NCBI GenBank assembly: GCA_946800325.1
Contig: OX326959.1
Span: 49,234,784-49,298,783, forward strand
Source: Luzula sylvatica
Taxonomy: Eukaryota > Streptophyta > Magnoliopsida > Poales > Juncaceae
Direction of reading: 5' to 3'
DNA length: 64,000 nt
Shown in pieces: positions 36,732-50,377 of this stretch. The position numbers were made by a program, and so were the translations under genes. The number at the start of each line of letters is the position of its first letter. Positions within the stretch are counted from its first letter, which is position 1. The notes beneath the pieces were generated by a model. It was not told the origin of the DNA, did no database searches, and was given only the letters and a program-made list of their open reading frames with translations.

Positions 36732-39058
36732 CAATTATCATTTTTTCTAAAAGAGTCCAAAATAGTTCTCTAAAATGAGCAAAATACTTCATTTTTCATG
36801 TTTTTCTCAAAAAACTTCGTGATTGAAGACTAACACATACAAATTTCAATTTTTCCAATTTTTTGCAAAATATAAAACACTGAAGTCTAACACCTTCCAA
36901 AATATCAATTATCATTTTTTCTAAAATAGACCAAAATAGTTCTCTAAAATGAGCAAAATACTTCATTTTTCATGTTTTTCTCAAAACACTCCGGGATTGA
37001 AGACTAACACATACAAATTTCTATTTTTCCTATTTTTATCATAAAATCAAAAACTGAAGTCTAACACCTTCAAAAATATCAATTATCATTTTTTCTAAAA
37101 AAGACCAAAATAGTTCTCTAAAATGAGCAAAATTCTTCATTTTTCATGTTTTTCTCAAAAAATTCCGTGATTGAAGACTAACACATACAAATTTCTATTT
37201 TTCCTATTTTTTTGCATAAAATCAAAAACTTAAGTCTAACACCTTCAAAAATATCAATTATCATTTTTTCTAAAAGAGTCCAAAATAGTTCTCTAAAATG
37301 AGCGAAATATTTCATTTTTCATGTTTTTCTAAAAAAACTTCGTGATTGAAGATTAACAAATACAAATTTCTATTTTTCCTATTTTTTGCAAAAAATCACA
37401 AAATGAAGTCTAACACCTTCAAAAATATCAATTATCATTTTTTCTAAAAAAGGCCAAAATAGTTCTCTAAAATGAGCAAAATACATAATTTTTCATGTTT
37501 TTCTCAAAAAATTCCGGGATTGAAGACTAACACATACAAATTTCTATTTTTCCTATTTTTTGCACAAAATCAAAAACTGAAGTCTAACACCTTCAAAAAT
37601 ATCAATTATCATTTTTTTCTAAAAGAGTGCAAAATAGTTCTCTAAAATGAGCAAAATACTTCATTTTTCATGTTTTTCTAAAAAAACTTCGTGATTGAAC
37701 ACTAACACATACAAATTTCTATTGTGCCTATTTTTTTCAAAAAATCAAAAACTGAAGTCTAACACCTTCAAAAATATCAATTATCATTTTTTCTAAAAGA
37801 GTCCAAAATAGTTCTCTAAAATGAGCAAAATACTTCATTTTTCATGTTTTTCTGAAAATACTTCGTGATTGAAGACTAACACATACAAATTTCTATTTTT
37901 CCTATTTTTTGCAAAAAATCAAAAACTGAAGTCTAACACCTTCAAAAATATGAATTATCATTTTTTCTAAAAAAGACCAAAATAGTTCTCTAAAATGAGC
38001 AAAATACTTTATTTTTCATGTTTTTCTTAAAAAACTCCGGGATTGAAGACTAACAAATTTCTATTTTTCCTATTTTTTGCATAAAATCAAAAACTGAAGT
38101 CTAACACCTTCAAAAATATCAATTATCATTTTTTTCTAAAAGAGTCCAAAATAGTTCTCTAAAATGAGCAAAATACTTCATTTTTCATGTTTTTCTCAAA
38201 AAACTTCGTGATTGAAGACTAACACATACAAATTTCAATTTTTCCAATTTTTTTCAAAAAATAAAAAACTGAAGTCTAACACCTTCAAAAATATCAATTA
38301 TCATTTTTTCTAAAATAGACCAAAATAGTTCTCTAAAATGAGCAAAACACTTCATTTTTCATGTTTTTCTGAAAATACTTCGTGATTGAAGACTAACACA
38401 TACAAATTTCTATTTTTCCTATTTTTTGCAAAAAATCAAAAACTGAAGTCTAACACCTTCAAAAATATGAATTATCATTTTTTCTAAAAAAGACCAAAAT
38501 AGTTCTCTAAAATGAGCAAAATACTTTATTTTTCATGTTTTTCTTAAAAAACTCCGGGATTGAAGACTAACAAATTTCTATTTTTCCTATTTTTTGCATA
38601 AAATCAAAAACTGAAGTCAAAGACCTTCAAAAATATCAATTATCATTTTTTCTAAAAAGACCAAAATAGTTCTCTAAAATGAGAAAAATACTTCATTTTT
38701 AATGTTTTTCTCAAAAAATTCTGTGATTGAAGACTAACACATACAAATTTCTATTTTTCCAATTTTTTGCAAAAAATCAAAAATTGAAGTCTAACACCCT
38801 AAAAAATATCAATTATCATTTTTTCAAAAAAAGACCAAAATAGTTCTCTAAAATGAGAAAAATACTTCATTTTTTATTTTTATCTCAAAAAATTCCGTGA
38901 TTGAAGACTAACACATACAAATTTCTATTTTTCCTATTTTTTGCAAAAAATCAAAAACTGAAGTCTAACACCTTCAAAAATATCAATTATCATTTTTTCT
39001 AAAAAAGACCAAAATAGTTCTCTAAAATGAGCAAAATACTTTATTTTTCATGTTTTTC

Positions 39059-42000
39059 TGAAAAAACTCCGGGATTGAAGACTAACAAATTTCTATTTTT
39101 CCTATTTTCTGCATAAAATCAAAAACTGAAGTCTAACACCTTCAAAAATATCAATTATTATTTTTTTCTAAAAGAGTCCAAAATAGTTCTCTAAAATGAG
39201 CAAAATACTTCATTTTTCATGTTTTTCTCAAAAAACTTCGTGATTGAAGACTAACACATACAAATTTCAATTTTTCCAATTTTTTTCAAAAAATAAAAAA
39301 CTGAAGTCTAAGACCTTCAAAAATGTCAATTATCATTTTTTCTAAAAAAGACCAAAATAGTTCTCTAAAATGAGCAAAATACTTTATTTTTCATGTTTTT
39401 CTTAAAAAAATGCGGGATTGAAGACTAACAAATTTCTATTTTTCCTATTTTTTGCTTAAAATCTAAAACTGAAGTCTAACACCTTCAAAAATATCAATTA
39501 TCATTTTTTTCTAAAAGAGTCCAAAATAGTTCTCTAAAATGAGCAAAATACTTCATTTTTCATGTTTTTCTCAAAAAACTTCGTGATTGAAGACTAACAC
39601 ATATAAATTTCTATTTTGCCTATTTTTTGCAAAAAATAAAAAACTGAAGTCTAACACCTTCAAAAATATCAATTATCATTTTTTCTAAAAGAGTCCAAAA
39701 TAGTTCTCTAAAATTAGCAAAATACTTCATTTTTCATGTTTTTCTCAAAAAACTTCGTGATTGAAGACTAACACATACAAATTTCAATTTTTCCAATTTT
39801 TTCCAAAATATAAAACACTGAAGTCTAACACCTTCCAAAATATCAATTATCATTTTTTCTAAAATAGACCAAAATAGTTCTCTAAAATGAGGAAAATACT
39901 TCATTTTTCATGTTTTTCTCAAAAAACTCCGTGATTGAAGACTAACACATACAAATTTCTATTTTTCCAATTTTTTTCAAAAAATAAAAAACTGAAGTCT
40001 AACACCTTCAAAAATATCAATTATCATTTTTTCTAAAATAGACCAAAATAGTTCTCTAAAATGAGCAAAATACTTCATTTTTCATGTTTTTCTCAAAACA
40101 CTCCGGGATTGAAGACTAACACATACAAATTTCTATTTTTCCTATTTTTATCATAAAATCAAAAACTGAAGTCTAACACCTTCAAAAATATCAATTATCA
40201 TTTTTTCTAAAAAAGACCAAAATAGTTCTCTAAAATGAGCAACATTCTTCATTTTTCATGTTTTTCTCAAAAAATTCCGTGATTGAAGACTAACACATAC
40301 AAATTTCTATTTTTCCTATTTTTTGCATAAAATCAAAAACTTAAGTCTAACACCTTCAAAAATATCAATTATCATTTTTTCTAAAAGAGTCCAAAATAGT
40401 TCTCTAAAATGAGCGAAATATTTCATTTTTCATGTTTTTCTAAAAAAACTTCATGATTGAAGATTAACACATACAAATTTCTATTTTTCCTATTTTTTGC
40501 AAAAAATCACAAAATGAAGTCTAACACCTTCAAAAATATCAATTATCATTTTTTCTAAAAAAGGCCAAAATAGTTCTCTAAAATGAGCAAAATACATAAT
40601 TTTTCATGTTTTTCTCAAAAAATTCCGGGATTGAAGACTAACACATACAAATTTCTATTTTTCCTATTTTTTGCACAAAATCAAAAACTGAAGTCTAACA
40701 CCTTCAAAAATATCAATTATCATTTTTTTCTAAAAGAGTGCAAAATAGTTCTCTAAAATGAGCAAAATACTTCATTTTTCATGTTTTTCTAAAAAAACTT
40801 CGTGATTGAACACTAACACATACAAATTTCTATTGTGCCTATTTTTTGCAAAAAATCAAAAACTGAAGTCTAACACCTTCAAAAATATCAATTATCATTT
40901 TTTCTAAAAGAGTCCAAAATAGTTCTCTAAAATGAGCAAAATACTTCATTTTTCATGTTTTTCTCAAAAAACTTCGTGATTGAAGACTAACACATACAAA
41001 TTTCTATTTTTCCTATTTTTTGCAAAAAATCAAAAACTGAAGTCTAACACCTTCAAAAATATCAATTATCATTTTTTCTAAAAAAGACCAAAATAGTTCT
41101 CTAAAATGAGCAAAATACTTTATTTTTCATGTTTTTCTTAAAAAACTCCGGGATTGAAGACTAACAAATTTCTATTTTTCCTATTTTCTGCATAAAATCA
41201 AAAATTGAAGTCTAACACCTTCAAAAATATCAATTATCATTTTTTTCTAAAAGAGTCCAAAATAGTTCTCTAAAATGAGCAAAATACTTCATTTTCCATG
41301 TTTTTCTCAAAAAACTTCGTGATTGAAGACTAACACATACAAATTTCTATTTTGCCTATTTTTTGCAAAAAATCAAAACTGAAGTCTAACATCTTCAAAA
41401 ATATCAATTATCATTTTTTCTAAAAAAGACCAAAATAGTTCTCTAAAATGTGAAAAATACTTCATTTTTCATGTTTTTCTTAAAAAACTCCGGGATTGAA
41501 GACTAACAAATTTCTATTTTTCCTATTTTCTGCATAAAATCAAAAATTGAAGTCTAACACCTTCAAAAATATCAATTATCATTTTTTTCTAAAAGAGTCC
41601 AAAATAGTTCTCTAAACTGAGCAAAATACTTCATTTTTCATGTTTTTCTCAAAAAACTCCGTGATTGAAGACTAACACATACAAATTTCTATTTTGCCTA
41701 TTTTTTGCAAAAAATAAAAAACTGAAGTCTAACACCTTCAAAAATATCAATTATCATTTTTTCTAAAAAAGACCAAAATAGTTCTCTAAAATGAGCAAAA
41801 TACTTTATTTTTCATGTTTTTCTTAAAAAACTCCGGGATTGAAGACTAACAAATTTCTATTTTTCCTATTTTCTGCATAAAATCAAAAATTGAAGTCTAA
41901 CACCTTCAAAAATATCAATTATCATTTTTTTCTAAAAGAGTCCAAAATAGTTCTCTAAAATGAGCAAAATACTTCATTTTTCATGTTTTTCTCAAAAAAC

Positions 42001-45000
42001 TTCGTGATTGAACACTAACACATACAAATTTCTATTTTGCCTATTTTTTGCAAAAAATCAAAAACTGAAGTCTAACACCTTCAAAAATATCAATTATCAT
42101 TTTTTTTAAAAGAGTCCAAAATAGTTCTCTAAAATGAGCAAAATACTTCATTTTTCATGTTTTTCTCAAAAAACTTCGTGATTGAAGACTAACACATACA
42201 AATTTCAATTTTTCCAATTTTTTTCAAAATATAAAACACTGAAGTCTAACACCTTCCAAAATATCAATTATCATTTTTTCTAAAATAGACCAAAATAGTT
42301 CTCTAAAATGAGCAAAATACTTCATTTTTCATGTTTTTCTCAAAAAACTCCGTGATTGAAGACTAACACATACAAATTTCTATTTTTCCTATTTTTTGCA
42401 TAAAATCAAAAACTGAAGTCTAACACCTTCAAAAATATCAATTATCATTTTTTCTAAAAAAGGCCAAAATAGTTCTCTAAAATGAGCAAAATAATTCATT
42501 TTTCATGATTTTCTCAAAATATTCCTTGATTGAAGACTAACTCATACAAATTTCAATTTTTCCAATTTTTTGCAAAAAATAAAAAACTGAAGTCTAACAC
42601 CTTCAAAAATATTAATTATCATTTTTTCTAAAATAGACCAAAATAGTTCTCTAAAATGAGCAAAATACTTCATTTTTCATGTTTTTCTCAAAACACTCCG
42701 GGATTGAAGACTAACACATACAAATTTCTATTTTTCCTATTTTTATCATAAAATCAAAAACTGAAGTCGTCACCTTCAAAAATATCAATTATCATTTTTT
42801 CTAAAATAGACCAAAATAGTTCTCTAAAATGAGCAAAATACTTCATTTTTCATGTTTTTCTCAAAACACTCCGGGATTGAAGACTAACACATACAAATTT
42901 CTATTTTGCCTATTTTTTGCAAAAAATCAAAAACTGAAGTCTAACACCATCAAAAATATCAATTAGCATTTTTTCTAAAAAAGACCAAAATACTTCTCTA
43001 AAATGAGCAAAATACTTTATTTTTCATGTTTTTCTTAAAAAACTCCGGGATTGAAGACTAACAAATTTCTATTTTTCCTATTTTCTGCATAAAATCAAAA
43101 ATTGAAGTCTAACACCTTCAAAAATATCAATTATCATTTTTTTCTAAAAGAGTCCAAAATAGTTCTCTAAAATGAGCAAAATACTTCATTTTTCATGTTT
43201 TTCTCAAAAAACTTCGTGATTGAACACTAACACATACAAATTTCTATTTTGCCTATTTTTTGCAAAAAATCAAAAACTGAAGTCTAACACCTTCAAAAAT
43301 ATCAATTATCATTTTTTCTAAAAGAGTCCAAAATAGTTCTCTAAAATGAGCAAAATACTTCATTTTTCATGTTTTTCTCAAAAAACTTCGTGATTGAAGA
43401 CTAACACATACAAATTTCTATTTTGCCTATTTTTTGCAAAAAATCAAAAACTGAAGTCTAACACCTTCAAAAATATCAATTATCATTTTTTCTAAAAGAG
43501 TCCAAAATAGTTCTCTAAAATGAGCAAAATACTTCATTTTTCATGTTTTTCTCAAAAAACTTCGTGATTGAAGACTAACACATACAAATTTCAATTTTTC
43601 CAATTTTTTGCAAAATATAAAACACTGAAGTCTAACACCTTCCAAAATATCAATTATCATTTTTTCTAAAATAGACCAAAATAGTTCTCTAAAATGAGCA
43701 AAATACTTCATTTTTTATGTTTTTCTCAAAAAACTCCGTGATTGAAGACTAACACATACAAATTTCTATTTTTCCTATTTTTTGCATAAAATCAAAAACT
43801 GAAGTCTAACACCTTCAAAAATATCAATTATCATTTTTTCTAAAAAATACCAAAATAGTTCTCTAAAATGAGCAAAATACTTCATTTTTCATGATTTTCT
43901 CAAAAAATTCCTTGATTGAAGACTAACTCATACAAATTTCAATTTTTCCAATTTTTTGCAAAAAATAAAAAACTGAAGTCTAACACCTTCAAAAATATCA
44001 ATTATCATTTTTTCTAAAATAGACCAAAATAGTTCTCTAAAATGAGCAAAATACTTCATTTTTCATGTTTTTCTCAAAACACTCCGGGATTGAAGACTAA
44101 CACATACAAATTTCTATTTTTCCTATTTTTATCATAAAATCAAAAACTGAAGTCTAACACCTTCAAAAATATCAATTATCATTTTTTCTAAAATGGACCA
44201 AAATAGTTCTCTAAAATGAGCAAAATACTTCATTTTTCATGTTTTTCTCAAAAAATTCCGTGATTGAAGACTAACACATACAAATTTCTATTTTTCCTAT
44301 TTTTTTGCATAAAATCAAAAACTTAAGTCTAACACCTTCAAAAATATCAATTATCATTTTTTCTAAAAGAGTCCAAAATAGTTCTCTAAAATGAGCGAAA
44401 TATTTCATTTTTCATGTTTTTCTAAAAAAACTTCGTGATTGAAGATTAACACATACAAATTTCTATTTTTCCTATTTTTTGCAAAAAATCACAAAATGAA
44501 GTCTAACACCTTCAAAAATATCAATTATCATTTTTTCTAAAAAAGGCCAAAATAGTTCTCTAAAATGAGCAAAATACATAATTTTTCATGTTTTTCTCAA
44601 AAAATTCCCGGATTGAAGACTAACACATACAAATTTCTATTTTTCCTATTTTTTGCACAAAATCAAAAACTGAAGTCTAACACCTTCAAAAATATCAATT
44701 ATCATTTTTTTCTAAAAGAGTGCAAAATAGTTCTCTAAAATGAGCAAAATACTTCATTTTTCATGTTTTTCTAAAAAAACTTCGTGATTGAACACTAACA
44801 CATACAAATTTCTATTGTGCCTATTTTTTGCAAAAAATCAAAAACTGAAGTCTAACACCTTCAAAAATATCAATTATCATTTTTTCTAAAAGAGTCCAAA
44901 ATAGTTCTCTAAAATGAGCAAAATACTTCATTTTTCATGTTTTTCTCAAAATACTTCGTGATTGAAGACTAACACATACAAATTTCAATTTTTCCTATTT

Positions 45001-46540
45001 TTTGCAAAAAATCAAAAACTGAAGTCTAACACCTTCAAAAATATCAATTATCATTTTTTCTAAAATAGACCAAAATAGTTCTCTAAAATGAGCAAAATAC
45101 TTCATTTTTCATGTTTTTCTCAAAACACTCCGGGATTGAAGACTAACACATACAAATTTCTATTTTTCCTATTTTTATCATAAAATCAAAAACTGAAGTC
45201 TAACACCTTCAAAAATATCAATTATCATTTTTTCTAAAATAGACCAAAATAGTTCTCTAAAATGAGCAAAATACTTCATTTTTCATGTTTTTCTCAAAAA
45301 ATTCCGTGATTGAAGACTAACACATACAAATTTCTATTTTTCCTATTTTTTTGCATAAAATCAAAAACTTAAGTCTAACACCTTCAAAAATATCAATTAT
45401 CATTTTTTCTAAAAGAGTCCAAAATAGTTCTCTAAAATGAGCGAAATATTTCATTTTTCATGTTTTTCTAAAAAAACTTCGTGATTGAAGATTAACACAT
45501 ACAAATTTCTATTTTTCCTATTTTTTGCAAAAAATCACAAAATGAAGTCTAACACCTTCAAAAATATCAATTATCATTTTTTCTAAAAAAGGCCAAAATA
45601 GTTCTCTAAAATGAGCAAAATACATAATTTTTCATGTTTTTCTCAAAAAATTCCCGGATTGAAGACTAACACATACAAATTTCTATTTTTCCTATTTTTT
45701 GCACAAAATCAAAAACTGAAGTCTAACACCTTCAAAAATATCAATTATCATTTTTTTCTAAAAGAGTGCAAAATAGTTCTCTAAAATGAGCAAAATACTT
45801 CATTTTTCATGTTTTTCTAAAAAAACTTCGTGATTGAACACTAACACATACAAATTTCTATTGTGCCTATTTTTTGCAAAAAATCAAAAACTGAAGTCTA
45901 ACACCTTCAAAAATATCAATTATCATTTTTTCTAAAAGAGTCCAAAATAGTTCTCTAAAATGAGCAAAATACTTCATTTTTCATGTTTTTCTCAAAATAC
46001 TTCGTGATTGAAGACTAACACATACAAATTTCTATTTTTCCTATTTTTTGCAAAAAATCAAAAACTGAAGTCTAACACCTTCAAAAATATCAATTATCAT
46101 TTTTTCTAAAAAAGACCAAAATAGTTCTCTAAAATGAGCAAAATACTTTATTTTTCATGTTTTTCTTAAAAAACTCCGGGATTGAAGACTAACAAATTTC
46201 TATTTTTCCTATTTTCTGCATAAAATCAAAAATTGAAGTCTAACACCTTCAAAAATATCAATTATCATTTTTTTCTAAAAGAGTCCAAAATAGTTCTCTA
46301 AAATGAGCAAAATACTTCATTTTTCATGTTTTTCTCAAAAAACTTCGTGATTGAAGACTAACACATACAAATTTCTATTGTGCCTATTTTTTGCAAAAAA
46401 TCAAAAACTGAAGTCTAACACCTTCAAAAATATCAATTATCATTTTTTCTAAAAGAGTCCAAAATAGTTCTCTAAAATGAGCAAAATACTTCATTTTTCA
46501 TGTTTTTCTCAAAATACTTCGTGATTGAAGACTAACACAT
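39059..46540 (+). repeat. Right end of domain II: Q/P mosaic with a 1,046-bp Q duplication
   Basis: This stretch starts at the fifth long-range copy of the CTGAAAAAAC/ATGCGGG segment (39,059 and 39,412), 7,268 bp after the previous one, that is 7,093 plus one monomer. GAGCAACATT follows at 40,237. P cassettes lie near 42.5 and 43.9 kb, with GTCGTCACC at 42,766. Q cassettes at 44,393 and 45,439 are 1,046 bp (six monomers) apart and nearly identical, both with TTCCCGGATTG. Only satellite sequence is present. Confidence 0.8.
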
Positions 46541-46582
46541 ACAAATTTCTATTTTGCCTATTTTTTGCAAAAAATCAAAAAC

Positions 46583-46741
46583 TGAAGTCTAACATCTTCA
46601 AAAATATCAATTATCATTTTTTCTAAAAAAGACCAAAATAGTTCTCTAAAATGAGCAAAATACTTCATTTTTCATGTTTTTCTTAAAAAACTCCGGGATT
46701 GAAGATTAACAAATTTCTATTTTTTGCATAAAATCAAAAAC
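46583..46741 (+). repeat. 159-bp S monomer with a 9-bp deletion at the domain II/III edge
   Basis: Where sister copies (about 49.65 and 54.65 kb) read CTATTTTTCCTATTTTTTGC, this copy reads CTATTTTTTGC (46,717-46,727). Nine bases are lost between two CTATTTTT direct repeats. The deletion is confirmed by spacing: the CTAACATCTTC marker lies 2,930 bp before its sister at 49,522, nine less than the 2,939-bp unit. It is the shortest monomer I found. Confidence 0.85.
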
Positions 46742-47438
46742 TGAAATCTAACACCTTTGAAAAATATCAATTATCATTTTTTTCTAAATGAGTCCAAAAT
46801 AGTTCTCTAAAATGAGCAAAATACTTCATTTTTCATGTTTTTCTCAAAAAACTTCGTGATTGAAGACTAACACATACAAATTTCAATTTTTCCAATTTTT
46901 TGCAAAATATAAAAAACTGAAGTCTATCACCTTCAAAAATATCAATTATCATTTTTTCTAAAATAGACCAAAATAGTTCTCTAAAATGAGCAAAATACTT
47001 CATTTTTCATGTTTTTCTCAAAAAACTCCGGGACTGAAGACTAACACATACAAATTTCTATTTTTCCTATTTTTTGCATAAAATCAAAAACTGAAGTCTA
47101 ACACCCTCAAAAATATCAATTATCATTTTTTCTAAAAAGGACCAAAATAGTTCTCAAAACTGAGCAAAATACTTCATTTTTCATGTTTTTCTCAAAAAAT
47201 TACGTGATTGAAGACTAACACATACAAATTTCTATTTTTCCAATTTTAGCAAAAAATCAAAAACTTAAGTCTAACACCTTCAAAAATATCAATTATCATT
47301 TTTTCTAAAAGAGTCCAAAATAGTTCTCTAAAATGAGCAAAGTACTTCATTTTTCATGTTTTTCTAAAAAAACTTCGTGTTTGAAGACTAACACATACAA
47401 ATTTCTATTTTTCCTATTTTTTGCAAAAAATCAAAAAC

Positions 47439-50377
47439 TGAAGTCTAACACCTTCAAAAATATCAATTATCATTTTTTCTAAAAAAGGCCAAAATAGTTC
47501 TCTAAAATGAGCAAAATACTTAATTTTTCATGTTTTTCTCAAAAATTTCCGGGATTGAAGACTAACACATACAAATTTCTATTTTTCCTGTTTTTTGCAT
47601 AAAATCAAAAACTGAAGTCTAACACCTTCAAAAATATCAATTATCATTTTTTTCTAAAAGATTCCAAAATAGTTCTCTAAAATGAGCAAAATACTTCATT
47701 TTTCATGTTTTTCTAAAAAAACTTCGTGATTGAAGACTAACACATACAAATTTCTATTTTGCCTATTTTTTGCAAAAAATGAAAAACTGAAGCCTAACAC
47801 CTGCAAAAATATCAATTATCATTTTTTCGAAAAGAGTCCAAAATAGTTCTCTAAAATGAGCAAAATACTTCATTTTTCATGTTTTTCTCAAAGAGCTTCG
47901 TGATTGGAGACTAACACATACAAATTTCTATTTTTCCTATTTTGTGCAAAAAATCAGAAACTGAAGTCTAACACCTTCAAAAATATCAATTATCATTTTT
48001 TCTAAAAAAGACCAAAATAGTTCTCTAAAATGAGCAAAATACTTCATTTTTCTTGTTTTTCTCAAAAAATTCCGTGATTGAAGACTAACACATACAAATT
48101 TCAATTTTTCCAATTTTTTGCAAAATATAAAAAACTGAAGTCTTACACCTTCAAAAATATCAATTATCATTTTTTCTATAATAGACCAAAATAGTTCTCT
48201 AAAATGAGCAAAATACTTCTTTTTTCATGTTTTTCTCAAAAAACTCCGGGACTGAAGACTAATACATACAAATTTCTATTATTCCTATTTTGGGCAAAAA
48301 ATCAAAAACTGAAGTCTAACACCTTCAAAAATATCAATTATCATTTTTTCTAAAAAAGACCAAAATAGTTCTCTAAAATGAGCAAAATACTTTATTTTTC
48401 ATGTTTTTCTTAAAAAACTCCGGGATTGAAGACTAACAAATTTCTATTTTTCCTATTTTCTGCATAAAATCAAAAACTGAAGTCTAACACCTTCAAAAAT
48501 ATCAATTATCATTTTTTTCTAAAAGAGACCAAAATAGTTCTCTAAAATGAGCAAAATACTTCATTTTTCATGTTTTTCTCAAAAAACTTCGTGATTGAAG
48601 ACTAACACATACAAATTTCAATTTTTCCAATTTTTTTCAAAAAATAAAAAACTGAAGTCTAACACCTTCAAAAATATCAATTATCATTTTTTCTAAAAAA
48701 GACCAAAATAGTTCTCTAAAATGAGCAAAATACTTTATTTTTCATGTTTTTCTTAAAAAAATGCGGGATTGAAGACTAACAAATTTCTATTTTTCCTATT
48801 TTTGGCATAAAATCAAAAACTGAAGTCTAACACCTTCAAAAATATCAATTATCATTTTTTTCTAAAAGAGTCCAAAATAGTTCTCTAAAATGAGCAAAAT
48901 ACTTCATTTTTCATGTTTTTCTCAAAAAACTTCGTGATTGAAGACTAACACATACAAATTTCTATTTTGCCTATTTTTTGCAAAAAATTAAAAACTGAAG
49001 TCTAACACCTTCAAAAATATCAATTTTCATTTTTTCTAAAAAAGACCAAAATAGTTCTCTAAAATGAGCAAAATACTTCATTTTTCATGTTTTTCTCAAA
49101 AAACTTCGTGATTGAAGACTAACACATACAAATTTCTATTTTGCCTATTTTTTGCAAAAAATCAAAAACTGAAGTCTAACACCTTCAAAAATATCAATTA
49201 TCATTTTTTCTAAAAAAGACCAAAATAGTTCTCTAAAATGAGCAAAATACTTTATTTTTCATGTTTTTCTTAAAAAACTCCGGGATTGAAGACTAACAAA
49301 TTTCTATTTTTCCTATTTTCTGCATAAAATCAAAAATTGAAGTCTAACACCTTCAAAAATATCAATTATCATTTTTTTCTAAAAGAGTCCAAAATAGTTC
49401 TCTAAAATGAGCAAAATAATTCATTTTTCATGTTTTTCTCAAAAAACTTCGTGATTGAAGACTAACACATACAAATTTCTATTTTGCCTATTTTTTGCAA
49501 AAAATCAAAAACTGAAGTCTAACATCTTCAAAAATATCAATTATCATTTTTTCTAAAAAAGACCAAAATAGTTCTCTAAAATGAGCAAAATACTTCATTT
49601 TTCATGTTTTTCTTAAAAAACTCCGGGATTGAAGATTAACAAATTTCTATTTTTCCTATTTTTTGCATAAAATCAAAAACTGAAATCTAACACTTTTGAA
49701 AAATATCAATTATCATTTTTTTCTAAATGAGTCCAAAATAGTTCTCTAAAATGAGCAAAATACTTCATTTTTCATGTTTTTCTCAAAAAACTTCGTGATT
49801 GAAGACTAACACATACAAATTTCAATTTTTCCAATTTTTTGCAAAATATAAAAAACTGAAGTCTAACACCTTCAAAAATATCAATTATCATTTTTTCTAA
49901 AATAGACCAAAATAGTTCTCTAAAATGAGCAAAATACTTCATTTTTCATGTTTTTCTCAAAAAACTCCGGGACTGAAGACTAACACATACAAATTTCTAA
50001 TTTTCCTATTTTTTGCATAAAATCAAAAACTGAAGTCTAACACCCTCAAAAATATCAATTATCATTTTTTCTAAAAAGGACCAAAATAGTTCTCAAAACT
50101 GAGCAAAATACTTCATTTTTCATGTTTTTCTCAAAAAATTACGTGATTGAAGACTAACACATACAAATTTCTATTTTTCCAATTTTTGCAAAAAATCAAA
50201 AACTTAAGTCTAACACCTTCAAAAATATCAATTATCATTTTTTCTAAAAGAGTCCAAAATAGTTCTCTAAAATGAGCAAAGTACTTCATTTTTCATGTTT
50301 TTCTAAAAAAACTTCGTGTTTGAAGACTAACACATACAAATTTCTATTTTTCCTATTTTTTGCAAAAAATCAAAAAA
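47439..50377 (+). repeat. Alpha unit 1 (2,939 bp, 17 monomers)
   Basis: It is 168 bp shorter than the 3,107-bp unit because one S monomer is missing: the copies at 535-702 and 703-876 in domain I are replaced by one hybrid at 47,962-48,135. It ends with the TTCTCAAAACTGAGC (47,151 and 50,090) and TTCGTGTTTG monomers just before the next start. Confidence 0.88.
47962..48135 (+). repeat. Hybrid monomer at an unequal-exchange point
   Basis: The left part (preceded by TTTTGTGCAAAAAATCAG and starting TGAAGTCT) matches the S monomer at 535-702. The right part (TACTTCATTTTTCTTG, then CAATTTTTCCAATTT) matches the next monomer, 703-876. One 168-bp repeat length has been removed with no other scar. 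The switch lies somewhere in the identical stretch between them. Confidence 0.8.

Larger units (their letters stand above)
2171..46540 (+). repeat. Domain II: mosaic of P and Q cassettes and S/long pairs
   Basis: This 44-kb stretch consists only of satellite monomers. It is recognised by two three-monomer cassettes that are absent from domains I and III: P (with TAACTCATAC) and Q (with GAGCGAAATATTTC). They are separated by S/long pairs and by runs carrying GTCAAAGACC, ACACCCTAAAA and TTTTTAATG variants. Several internal duplications, listed separately, build it up. I saw no unique DNA, gene or mobile element. Edges are placed where the diagnostic variants switch, to within about one monomer. 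Confidence 0.8.

Noticed and set aside
46583..46741. Foreign insertion or breakpoint at the odd-length monomer
   Set aside because: The length anomaly is fully explained by a 9-bp slippage deletion between CTATTTTT repeats in an S monomer.
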